A stretch of 22,295 nucleotides of DNA from positions 1-22,295 of IMG/VR virus record IMGVR_UViG_3300044701_003263; one strand, written 5' to 3'. A program made the position numbers and the translations under genes. Positions within the stretch are counted from its first letter, which is position 1. Each line of letters starts with the position of its first letter. The notes under the pieces were generated by a model. That model was not told where the DNA came from. It ran no database searches and saw only the letters and a program-made list of their open reading frames with translations. This document shows, in pieces, positions 7,066 through 14,727 of the stretch. Origin of the DNA: a virus.

Positions 7066-8927
7066 GTTACTGTATAAAATTCTAATATCGCCTTTCTAAT
7101 TCTTGTTTGACCAGCAGAACCTCGTTGAGCTTCTAGTCTAAAGAATGACGAGGTTACGCTGGCAGAATATGGAACCCAACTAGTTGCTACAGTCTCTGTT
7201 GCTCCATTAGCCGGACCACCAGTGTTAATTACACTACGACTTGCTGGTGTTAGTGTAGTATCAGATACGGTGTCCCCGCCGGAATAATATACTTGTAGTC
7301 TATATTGTGTGTCTCCTCCATATTCTTGAGATACTATAATTCTTGCACTGCAAGACACAGATGCTAATGTGAAATCTGTGCTTTGGTGAATTGTAGCTGA
7401 TGGAAGGCCTATATACATTGGATCTAAAGGAGTCCAAAAAGTATTATTTAAATCAAATGGTGTATAACTATCAAAATACACTGGAATTGAAAATATTTTT
7501 GGATTAGGTCTCCAAGTTGCACTTTGAGATTGAACCGTGGTATAGGTTGATTCCCAGTTACCAGACAATGCTCTAACTCCTAAATCAATAGTTGATCCGC
7601 TACCTCCTCCCCAAGAACCTGAAGTATTTTGAACTGTTGTGTATGTTGATTCCCAATTGCTGGTTAGAGCTCTAACTCCAGTATCTATTGTAGAACTACT
7701 TGCTCCCCAAGAAGCCGAGGTGTTGTATACAGTTGTGTATGTTGATTCCCAATTACCGGATAATGCTCTTACTCCTAAATCTACAACTGTTGAGGTTACT
7801 CCCCAAGAAGCCGAGGTGTTGTATACAGTTGTGTATGTTGATTCCCAATTGCTGGTTAGAGCTCTAACTCCAGTATCTATTGTAGAACTACTTGCACCCC
7901 AAGAACCGGAAGTGTTTTGAACTGTTGTATATACCGAGCTCCATAAATTAGAATTACCACCAGAAGTGTATACAATTCCAAGAGAAGATATATTTCCAGT
8001 TGTTGTAATTTTTTCATTAGGAGAGGTAGTTCCAACTCCTAATCTATCGTCTATTAAAAATGTATCTTCGGTTCTCCAGGTGTTGGTTGTTGCTCTGTAT
8101 AATGTTGTGTCTCCTCCTATTGCAATGCCTACTCCTGCATTGGTGTTTGTAAGTCTTAAACTTGATTGACCTCCGTTATAACCTATGTTCAGAGATGCAT
8201 TGTTTATATTTAAAACATCCATTCCGGATCTAGTAAGTGTAATGTCATTAGCTTGACCAAATTTAATAGCTGACATTATAACTGTATTCGTTGAAAGATA
8301 ATTTGTAACTGTTGAAAGTTGTATTCCACCTCCTGTATTCCATGTGCCAGAATTGGTTTGAACTGTTGAGTATGTTGACTCCCAATTACCAGATAAAGTT
8401 CTAACACCCAAATCAATTGAATTATCAGTATTCCAATTGGCAGAATTGGTTTGAACTGTTGAGTATGTTGACTCCCAATTACCAGATAATGCTCTAACTC
8501 CTAAATCGATAGAATTGTCTATATTCCAATTAGTAGATACATTTTGAACGGTAGTATAAGTTGATTGCCAATTGGCAGATAATGATCTAACCCCTAAATC
8601 GATTGAATTATCTGTATTCCATGCCGCTGAAGTATTTTGAACTGTGGTATAAGTTGATTGCCAATTACCGCTTAAAGCTCTGACACCATTGTCTATAGTA
8701 GAATCTACTAAAGCACTTAAAGATACTGTATTACCATTTGAAATAGATAAATTTTTATTACTTTCATTAAATGAAAGAGTTTGAGCATCTGTAGCATTAA
8801 CCAAATCTGTGATTTGTTTAACAGTAGCTCTGATTTCTTGAGAACCATCTTGTTTATATCCTACAATATAATCTCCAGATGTAAGCGGTGAAACTGTATT
8901 AAATTGGGTAAAATTGATGGTTGCCAT
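7062..8927 (-). CDS. Tail fibre with two Trp-stalk arrays and a beta-rich head
   Basis: 621 residues. The N-terminus (SGDYIVGYKQDGSQEIRATV) is of the phage fibre attachment type. Residues 49-72 (QTLSFNESNKNLSISNGNTV) form a module shared with the two upstream fibre genes. Residues 77-197 hold the first Trp-stalk array (31-residue period). A middle domain (about 205-325) contains the connector LGVGTTSPNEKITTTGNIS. Residues 328-472 hold a second array of five units with a 32-residue period and different linkers (GASSSTIDTGVRALTSN). Residues 475-621 are a non-repetitive beta-rich terminal domain, probably the tip. Stalk-joint-stalk-tip is a plausible trimeric fibre layout. A GATAAATA element lies 30 bases before the ATG, and no Shine-Dalgarno is visible. 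Confidence 0.8.
   Translation of the reverse strand: MATINFTQFNTVSPLTSGDYIVGYKQDGSQEIRATVKQITDLVNATDAQTLSFNESNKNLSISNGNTVSLSALVDSTIDNGVRALSGNWQSTYTTVQNTSAAWNTDNSIDLGVRSLSANWQSTYTTVQNVSTNWNIDNSIDLGVRALSGNWESTYSTVQTNSANWNTDNSIDLGVRTLSGNWESTYSTVQTNSGTWNTGGGIQLSTVTNYLSTNTVIMSAIKFGQANDITLTRSGMDVLNINNASLNIGYNGGQSSLRLTNTNAGVGIAIGGDTTLYRATTNTWRTEDTFLIDDRLGVGTTSPNEKITTTGNISSLGIVYTSGGNSNLWSSVYTTVQNTSGSWGASSSTIDTGVRALTSNWESTYTTVYNTSASWGVTSTVVDLGVRALSGNWESTYTTVYNTSASWGASSSTIDTGVRALTSNWESTYTTVQNTSGSWGGGSGSTIDLGVRALSGNWESTYTTVQSQSATWRPNPKIFSIPVYFDSYTPFDLNNTFWTPLDPMYIGLPSATIHQSTDFTLASVSCSARIIVSQEYGGDTQYRLQVYYSGGDTVSDTTLTPASRSVINTGGPANGATETVATSWVPYSASVTSSFFRLEAQRGSAGQTRIRKAILEFYTVT
7512..7946 (-). repeat. 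Second Trp-stalk array, five units, 32-residue (96-nt) period, with near-identical DNA copies
   Basis: Residues 328-472, Trp pairs at 329/343, 361/375, 393/407, 425/439 and 458/472. DNA 7636-7703 is repeated exactly at 7828-7895 (offset 192 = two units), and 7704-7754 is repeated exactly at 7800-7850 (offset 96). This points to recent duplication. Confidence 0.88.
8337..8699 (-). repeat. First Trp-stalk array, four units, 31-residue period
   Basis: Residues 77-197 with Trp at 89, 103, 120, 134, 151, 165, 182 and 196. The sequence is of the same class as the arrays in the YadA-like fibre (3734-4150) and the 800-residue protein (11321-11755). Confidence 0.88.
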
Positions 8928-8957
8928 GTTATTATATATTTAGAAGCAATGTGTAGA

Positions 8958-8965
8958 TATTTATC
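8958..8965 (-). promoter_or_regulatory. Candidate T4-like late promoter element GATAAATA
   Basis: On the minus strand the element overlaps the stop codon of the upstream gene and ends 30 bases before the ATG at 8927. This spacing is usual for a promoter with a short leader. Confidence 0.35.
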
Positions 8966-10031
8966 AAATTTCTATTATATTGTCGCCTCCTATAGACAAT
9001 AATATATCACCAGTTAAGGTTACTAACTGTTCTGCAGAAGAAACTAAAATATAACTACCATCTTCTTGTTTAAGATAACCAAAAACTCCGTCTAAAAGCA
9101 TAGATCCGTCTATCGGTTGCGTTGTTTGAGTTGCATTTATAGGAATAACATTTGCAGTTCCTATATAGGAATTTCCTACATTTTGCAATACAACTTTTGT
9201 CGCATAACCTTCAAAAGTAAATGCTATATTACCTTCGCCAGCTTTATTTAAAAATGTCGTAAAAGGAAAATAGTGCCTTTCATAGAATTGATGATCTGCA
9301 CTAAGATATATAGTTATTGTTTGGCCAGATAAAAAATTAGAAAATAAAAAGTTGTTGGAAGATGTAACTTTTTTAACAAAAGATGTATAATTTTTAACAT
9401 CTAATGTAGATTCTTCTTCTGCTAAAATTTTAATATTATTTGTAACAAACGTACTGCTTATATTACTGTAAGCTGTGGATATATCATAAGCGTCATTCCA
9501 GTTGCTAGATAAATTTGATACGGTGTTATATACACTTTCGTAATTGCTAGAATTGGCTGCAAAGGTTGAATTAATGGAAGATAAGCTAACAGAATTTCCG
9601 TTAGAAATGGATAAAGTATAGCTAGAGGCTGTGAAAGATAAAGTTTGAGAATCTGTTTCTTGCGTTAAGAATATATTTTCTAAAGGGACACCTCCTGATA
9701 AAATTTTTGTAAAAACATTAACAGAACTAATTAAAACTAAATTTGTCGATAGATAATTTGTTACAGTCGGAATTATATCTTCTGGTGTTATAGAACTGGT
9801 TTTTAGAACTAAATCACCGTCTTGTATTCCATCTTTATACCAATATTCTGTTACTCCTTCTACCCCGGAAACTGCTACTGTTAATCCTACCTCTCTTACT
9901 AAACTGCTAAAAGCAGTTAAAGCATGAGATAATGTAGGCCATGGACCGTATCTGGCATCTAAATTAGCTACAGGATTGACTATACCTACTCTTTTTGTTA
10001 ATGGAAATGTGTCGAAAGGATAATTGCTCAT
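8964..10031 (-). CDS. Tail fibre/baseplate-attached protein sharing an 80-residue module with its upstream neighbour
   Basis: 355 residues. The N-terminus (FPLTKRVGIVNPVANLDARY, then GPW) and the domain to about residue 78 (EGVTEYWYKDGIQDGDLVLK) are of a type I associate with phage fibre/baseplate proteins from environmental phages. Residues 93-170 (NYLSTNLVLISSVN, KILSGGVPLENIF, SYTLSISNGNSVSLSSIN) closely match residues 150-236 of the 800-residue protein. Residues 163-185 hold a degenerate Trp-stalk unit. The C-terminal half is unfamiliar, ending ILLSIGGDNIIEI. The ATG at 10031 overlaps the upstream stop by 4 bases. Its length and lack of a long stalk suggest an adaptor or short fibre rather than a long fibre. 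Confidence 0.75.
   Translation of the reverse strand: MSNYPFDTFPLTKRVGIVNPVANLDARYGPWPTLSHALTAFSSLVREVGLTVAVSGVEGVTEYWYKDGIQDGDLVLKTSSITPEDIIPTVTNYLSTNLVLISSVNVFTKILSGGVPLENIFLTQETDSQTLSFTASSYTLSISNGNSVSLSSINSTFAANSSNYESVYNTVSNLSSNWNDAYDISTAYSNISSTFVTNNIKILAEEESTLDVKNYTSFVKKVTSSNNFLFSNFLSGQTITIYLSADHQFYERHYFPFTTFLNKAGEGNIAFTFEGYATKVVLQNVGNSYIGTANVIPINATQTTQPIDGSMLLDGVFGYLKQEDGSYILVSSAEQLVTLTGDILLSIGGDNIIEI
9522..9755 (-). repeat. Paralogous module shared with 11723-11983
   Basis: Coding segment (residues 93-170) with the shared pattern YLST---L-SS-N---KILSGGV-L--IF, SQTL, L-ISNGN-V-LSSIN-TFA-NS--YESVY. The second copy is in the gene at 10028-12430. Most conserved positions lie in the ISNGN-V-LSSIN part, which also appears in reduced form in the 621-residue fibre. 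Confidence 0.75.
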
Positions 10032-12430
10032 GATATAGTTGCAGTTGTTAGGTTAGCATTTAATGGTAATGCAGTTTCAAGATAATATAATTTATACGGT
10101 CTTCCTGTACCACTAGCGTCTTGAATTTGAACACTTGATAGTGTAAATTGAGAAGTTAAGTTTTCATTAGCTTCTGTAATAACAGAAACTAGTGTTCGAG
10201 TGTTTGGAATTGCTATTAATATAAATTTATTGCTTATATAAATTGGTGATGCTACGGAAGCTAAAGTTGTATTTGTGTCTAAAGAACTTGATAAACTAAT
10301 AGTGCGTATATCATTTGCATTACTAGGTATCGAAGGCCAACTGCCAATCCATCTACGATAATATCCAATATAGGATTGGCTTGTTGTAATAGAACCAGCT
10401 GTTATTTGTCCTCTAGGGTCAGGAAATCCTAATACGTTATTTTTAATAAGTCCAGAACCATAACTGGCAGACATTTGATATGTTGTTGTTCCTAAAACTG
10501 CTGATTCACTAACTACATATGTTTGTGGTAAACTACCATAAGATGCTACAGTTGAGCTACCTTTACGAAGTATACTACCGGTTAAAGGTCCGGCATCATT
10601 TTGAGTCCAATTTTGAGTCAACGAACGACTTACTGTAGCTCCTAATTCAAAGGTACTGGGACTAAAATTTGTTAAAGATAAAGACGGTGATGAGTAACTT
10701 GGGGCTGGTGATAATAATTGCAAAGCAGCAGTGACTGCACTATTTTGAACTGTATTGGTTGAAGTAGGACTTAATGTACTGTCTTGAGCTTGACCATATA
10801 ATACGCCAGAAGCTGATATATTACCGTTTATAGTTAAACTATTAGCTCTTACAGATTCTGTAACGTTTAAGGCTCCATAAACCGTTCTGTTGCCGTATAT
10901 ATCTCCGTAAAATTTTGCGGATAAAGGTTCTAAAACAATACCTTGTTGATACCATTCTACATTTAATGCAGATAAGGGTTCAGAAGTTGCTCCACTAAAT
11001 AAAGTCCATATTTTATTATCAGATCTTCTTACTAATCCACCATGTTGATATCCTGTAGGATAACCTGGTGGATTTGTCCAGGAAGCCATTATACCTATAT
11101 CTAAAATATCTGTTTGATTACCTTCTGCTATATAAATGATAGGATCTTTAACTATAAGATCTTGAGCATTAACATAAACTGAGGTTCCTGCTATGTATAG
11201 ACTTGAAAGTACGTATAAATTTCCTTCAATAGTAACTGGTCCTTTAATAACTCCTCCAGATATAGGATAATAATAATTTTGAGAATAAAGTTTTGAAGCC
11301 TCAAAAGCTGATGAAGAAGCGGAATACCAATTATTCGCACCAGCTTGAACTACTTGATATGTATTCTCCCAATTGGCAGTTAAAGCTTTGATGTCGGTTC
11401 CTTGATAATTCCATAATCCCGATGTATTTAAAACTGTCGAATATGTTGATTCCCAATTACCACTTAACGCTCTAACTCCTAGATCAATAGAATTGTCTGT
11501 ATTCCATTGTGCAGATGTATTTTGAACTGTTGTATATGTAGATTCCCAATTACCGCTTAAAGCTCTGACACCTGAATCAATTGAGTTATCTGTATTCCAA
11601 TTAGCTGATACATTTTGAACTGTTGTATAGGTTGATTCCCAATTAGCTGTTAAAGCTTTAATATCAGTTCCTTGATAATTCCATAAAGCAGAAGTTGTTT
11701 GAACTGTATTGTAAACAGAATTCCAATTACCAGATGAAAATGAAGAAGAACTATATACACTTTCATATTTTGCCGAATTGCTAGCAAAGGTTGCGTTAAT
11801 CGAAGACAAATTAACCGTGTTGCCGTTTGATATAGTTAAATTGTAAGAAGATGGGTTGTATATAAGGGTTTGGGAACCTGCAAAAGATGTAGAAAATATA
11901 TCAAAAAGATCAACACCTCCTGATAGAATTTTGCCTTGAGTGTTTGTTGAACTTAAAATTAATGGAGTGGTAGATAGATAATTTAAAAAAGCTGAAAATA
12001 CTTGATCAGATCCTCCCCAAAACGATGAATTATTTTGGACTATCGTTGAAGTATTATAAGCAAAATCCCAATTAGATGAACTATTTTGGAGTATTGTTGA
12101 AATGTTGTAAGCAGTGTTCCAATTTGCTGAGTTATTGTTTACTGTTGAGTATACAGAATTCCAAAAAGATGAAGAGGCTAATACTAATGAAAATGATTGA
12201 AGAGCTGTAAGTGTAGCGTAAGAAATTGGTTTTAACCAATCACTAGTATTATCAACGTTGCCTAATCCAATATCTTCTTTTGTTAATAAGACAACACCAG
12301 TTTTACCATTAACAGAAATTACACCATACAAAGTCCCGGCAACACTAATGTTTTCTGGTGATGTAGAAACATTAACATTGATAGGATCCGGTTGAGTCGG
12401 GGTGATATTAATGACGATGTTGTCACTCAT
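10028..12430 (-). CDS. Large tail fibre/baseplate protein with GKTGVV domain and Trp-stalk array
   Basis: 800 residues. Residues 36-65 (GVISVNGKTGVVLLTKEDIG, then LGNVDNTSD) are the well-known GKTG-V-LTK-D-GLGNVDNTSD domain of phage fibres and baseplate-linked proteins. Residues 90-140 hold loose Trp repeats. Residues 150-236 form the module shared with the next gene. Residues 226-370 hold the regular Trp-stalk array with two linker types, NTDNSIDLGVRALSGN and NYQGTDIKALTAN. Residues 385-480 (YYYPISGGVIKGPVTIEGNL, LIVKDPIIYIAEGNQ, HGGLVRRSDNKIWTLFSG) are typical fibre shaft and head segments. The last 220 residues are a beta-rich terminal domain. It is the first fibre gene after the portal and 116-residue genes. 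Likely a long, baseplate-proximal fibre. Confidence 0.8.
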   Translation of the reverse strand: MSDNIVINITPTQPDPINVNVSTSPENISVAGTLYGVISVNGKTGVVLLTKEDIGLGNVDNTSDWLKPISYATLTALQSFSLVLASSSFWNSVYSTVNNNSANWNTAYNISTILQNSSSNWDFAYNTSTIVQNNSSFWGGSDQVFSAFLNYLSTTPLILSSTNTQGKILSGGVDLFDIFSTSFAGSQTLIYNPSSYNLTISNGNTVNLSSINATFASNSAKYESVYSSSSFSSGNWNSVYNTVQTTSALWNYQGTDIKALTANWESTYTTVQNVSANWNTDNSIDSGVRALSGNWESTYTTVQNTSAQWNTDNSIDLGVRALSGNWESTYSTVLNTSGLWNYQGTDIKALTANWENTYQVVQAGANNWYSASSSAFEASKLYSQNYYYPISGGVIKGPVTIEGNLYVLSSLYIAGTSVYVNAQDLIVKDPIIYIAEGNQTDILDIGIMASWTNPPGYPTGYQHGGLVRRSDNKIWTLFSGATSEPLSALNVEWYQQGIVLEPLSAKFYGDIYGNRTVYGALNVTESVRANSLTINGNISASGVLYGQAQDSTLSPTSTNTVQNSAVTAALQLLSPAPSYSSPSLSLTNFSPSTFELGATVSRSLTQNWTQNDAGPLTGSILRKGSSTVASYGSLPQTYVVSESAVLGTTTYQMSASYGSGLIKNNVLGFPDPRGQITAGSITTSQSYIGYYRRWIGSWPSIPSNANDIRTISLSSSLDTNTTLASVASPIYISNKFILIAIPNTRTLVSVITEANENLTSQFTLSSVQIQDASGTGRPYKLYYLETALPLNANLTTATIS
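11321..11755 (-). repeat. Trp-stalk array with two alternating linker types
   Basis: Residues 226-370. Trp pairs are joined either by NTDNSIDLGVRALSGN (31-residue unit) or by the shorter NYQGTDIKALTAN. The short linker flanks the array on both sides, giving a symmetrical order short-long-long-short. Confidence 0.85.
11723..11983 (-). repeat. Paralogous module shared with 9522-9755
   Basis: Residues 150-236 (NYLSTTPLILSSTN, KILSGGVDLFDIF, SYNLTISNGNTVNLSSIN, KYESVY). See the partner entry for the shared pattern. The copies lie in neighbouring genes, consistent with duplication within the fibre locus. Confidence 0.75.
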
Positions 12431-12431
12431 T

Positions 12432-12782
12432 TTAATAACGTTCTAAAGGAATATTAGGGACAATTCTCCAAGTACCCATTAAATAAGTTTTAGTTTCTCC
12501 AGATTCTAATACAAATTTTAGATACCATTTATAATCTCCTGGTGGTATCTCTACTAAAGCGGGTGGTATTGAAATTGCTCCAGCCGTGGTTGGTGCGGTT
12601 AAGGTTATACCACTGTTAACGGTTGTTAAGGTTAATACAGGAGGACTTGCTATAGTATATTTTACACCCATTTCTACATAGGCGTTAGTAAGATCTATAG
12701 CTGAGTTATTTCTATAAAAACTTATAGAATTTATTCCATCCCAAGTATCCCCAGAAACGTGAGCAGGTATAGTGTAAGTCAT
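12432..12782 (-). CDS. Small beta-sandwich phage protein linked to tail fibres
   Basis: 116 residues, almost entirely beta-type. It begins MTYTIPAHVSGDTWDGINSI; a middle segment (DLTNAYVEMGVKYTIASPPV) is followed by GITLTAPTTAGAISIPPALV and a final ESGETKTYLMGTWRI. The form D-W-G---F...LTNA-V-M...G--ISIPP--V-IPPG-Y-W-L-F-L-SG--K-YL-G-W-I is one I recognise from many small proteins beside phage fibre or baseplate genes; it may be an Ig-like baseplate adaptor of the BppU N-terminal type. The exact function is unknown. It lies one base upstream of the 800-residue fibre gene and just after the portal. Confidence 0.68.
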   Translation of the reverse strand: MTYTIPAHVSGDTWDGINSISFYRNNSAIDLTNAYVEMGVKYTIASPPVLTLTTVNSGITLTAPTTAGAISIPPALVEIPPGDYKWYLKFVLESGETKTYLMGTWRIVPNIPLERY

Positions 12783-12803
12783 ATCTCTATGACTTACTTA
12801 TGT

Positions 12804-14681
12804 TTAAGTTGGCGATTCTGGTGTAGGAGTTTCCGGAGCTTCTGCTCCAGCTGCCGGAGCTTCTTCTGGCGTGGTTGTTGGTGCTTCTTCGGGTGCAGTT
12901 TCTTCTGGTGCAGTGCTGCCAAATTCTGGTATTTCTGATATTGAAGAAGGTGATCCCCCTCCACCCATACTTGACGCAGCTGATTCAGCACTTTTAGCAG
13001 CATTTTCTGCTGCCTCTTGGTGTTCTCTCCAGTTAGGTCCAAGATTTTCTATTTGATTCAACTCCCATTTAAGAGACGCGTCTTTACGTTTCCATTCCAT
13101 GTTTTCGCTAATTTTTTGATCGGAATAATCTAAATAATGCCTTTGAGCAAATGTGTTTGAAATACCATCATTTTGACTCATGTCATTGAAATTTTTAAAT
13201 TTCAATTCAAATAATTGTTGTTGGCGTATAGCAAAAAAGTTTGAAGGTGGATTAAAATTAAGATTTAAATAAGATTCGTGTAATCTAAATTCTTTCCACC
13301 ATCCTCTTAATTTGAGGTGTGTAATAAACGCTTGTTTAAGACCTGCGGAAAATTGTTGCTGTATTTGTATAATAAATTTAGCAAATTTTAACTCTTGTCT
13401 TAATATTTCCGATCCATCTCTAAATGGTTCATTTGGATTTAATCTAGTTAAAGGAACTTTAAGGCTGGTATAAAGTTTGTTTACAAAATACATTAAATCG
13501 TCTAATTGACCTAAATTGGCTCCGCCAGGCATGGTTTCTACGTCAGAGCCTTGCTCACCTGCTCGACGGGCAAACCAATAACTATCTAACATAGATTGTG
13601 GGTTATATATGTTGCCTGCTCCTGGAGTTGATGAATTGGAATTATATGTTTGTTTATTCCAATATTGTTGCATTAATTGTTTTAAATATGCTTCGGCTTT
13701 TGCTGGTGGCATATTTCCAACATCAATTTTAAATTTTAATCTTTCTGGCGCTCTTACCATGCGGTAGATGACTATCGCATCTTCTAGTAAAGATAGTTGT
13801 TTATAGGCTCTGCGGCAATTTTCTATAAACGGGATACGGATCGACATATCTTCATTCCACATGCCGGAATGTATATATGTAACCTGATTACCTTGTAAGG
13901 TTATAATTTGTTGTTGTAAAGTATTAACAGGACTAACATTGGCTCTTGGCTGAGCTAATGCATCTGCGGGATTGACATTAGTTAAACTAACTGGTTTTTG
14001 AAACACAAAATTTTGAATAACATTATTTTGTACATTGTCATATACTGGGTTTATTAATTCACCTGGTATACTTAGAGTGCCTATAACACCGTAATCTTCT
14101 CTCTTATTGTGAACTATATTTTCAAAAAATAATTCACCTTCTGTTAAAAGCTGGCGACAGTATCCCCAACCTTTGTGTTCTAAATCATATATGTTAATAA
14201 ATTTACTAAATTCTTTTTTAAGCTCAGACTTAACATCTTGATCTAATTTTGCAAAATTTGAAAAATTTAAATGAATAATTTCATTTTGTTCGTCTTTAAC
14301 AATAAATTCATCGCAAATTTGATCCAAACAATCTGATACCTCGGCAAATGCTGCCATTCTACGATATTCTGACAGTCTTCTAATTTTATCAGAATCTACA
14401 TTAGCGTATATGTATCTATGATAAGCTTGGTCGTTAATGAATGAACCTGGGTTGTAGTAATCATAGTATTCATTACGCATGTAGGGTCCGGTAATAACGG
14501 ACTGCTGCATTATTCTTAATTCTTGCCTTTTTGCCAAACGGTCAAATAGCTCATATTTCGGATTGCTATCATCAGCATCATATACATCTGCTACGTAAGG
14601 CAATCTTTGTAAGATTTGAGACACAAATGAATTACGATTTGTCTCAGGTGTTCTATTTTGGGTTGGAAGTAGATCGGCCAT
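12804..14681 (-). CDS. 20: Portal protein, T4 gp20-like
   Basis: 625 residues (T4 gp20 is 524). It forms the dodecameric ring at the capsid vertex through which DNA enters and leaves and to which the tail joins. Hallmarks visible: residues 97-126 (DKIRRLSEYRRMAAFAEVSD region), 306-314 YRMVRAPER, 320-333 DVGNMPPAKAEAYL, 384-396 MPGGANLGQLDDL and 407-414 LKVPLTRL, all in the order and spacing of gp20. The last ~70 residues are an added tail: an Ala-rich segment (AAENAAKSAESAASS), a Gly/Ser spacer and a stretch of Pro/Glu/Ala/Thr (EEAPTTTPEEAPAAG), probably disordered. A GATAAATA element ends 38 bases before the ATG. No Shine-Dalgarno is visible. Confidence 0.95.
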   Translation of the reverse strand: MADLLPTQNRTPETNRNSFVSQILQRLPYVADVYDADDSNPKYELFDRLAKRQELRIMQQSVITGPYMRNEYYDYYNPGSFINDQAYHRYIYANVDSDKIRRLSEYRRMAAFAEVSDCLDQICDEFIVKDEQNEIIHLNFSNFAKLDQDVKSELKKEFSKFINIYDLEHKGWGYCRQLLTEGELFFENIVHNKREDYGVIGTLSIPGELINPVYDNVQNNVIQNFVFQKPVSLTNVNPADALAQPRANVSPVNTLQQQIITLQGNQVTYIHSGMWNEDMSIRIPFIENCRRAYKQLSLLEDAIVIYRMVRAPERLKFKIDVGNMPPAKAEAYLKQLMQQYWNKQTYNSNSSTPGAGNIYNPQSMLDSYWFARRAGEQGSDVETMPGGANLGQLDDLMYFVNKLYTSLKVPLTRLNPNEPFRDGSEILRQELKFAKFIIQIQQQFSAGLKQAFITHLKLRGWWKEFRLHESYLNLNFNPPSNFFAIRQQQLFELKFKNFNDMSQNDGISNTFAQRHYLDYSDQKISENMEWKRKDASLKWELNQIENLGPNWREHQEAAENAAKSAESAASSMGGGGSPSSISEIPEFGSTAPEETAPEEAPTTTPEEAPAAGAEAPETPTPESPT

Positions 14682-14719
14682 TATATATAATTAGTTAAAA
14701 ATTTAAACTATCAATAACA

Positions 14720-14727
14720 TATTTATC
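14720..14727 (-). promoter_or_regulatory. Candidate T4-like late promoter element for the portal gene
   Basis: GATAAATA on the minus strand, 38 bases before the portal ATG, in the only sizeable gap (46 bases) of the head-tail gene block. Position and sequence fit a T4-type late promoter; the match is to the core only. Confidence 0.45.

Noticed and set aside
3734-8699. Regularly spaced similar sequences that could suggest a CRISPR array
   Set aside because: The repeats are in frame, have coding periodicity and lack unique spacers between identical repeats.
1-12430. Diversity-generating retroelement acting on a fibre gene
   Set aside because: No reverse transcriptase, no template/variable repeat pair with adenine-biased differences and no C-type lectin-like ending was seen in this window.
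12794-13042. 82-residue minus-strand frame overlapping the portal 3' end
   Set aside because: It is the Gln/Lys-rich shadow of the Pro/Glu/Ala-rich portal tail in another frame.
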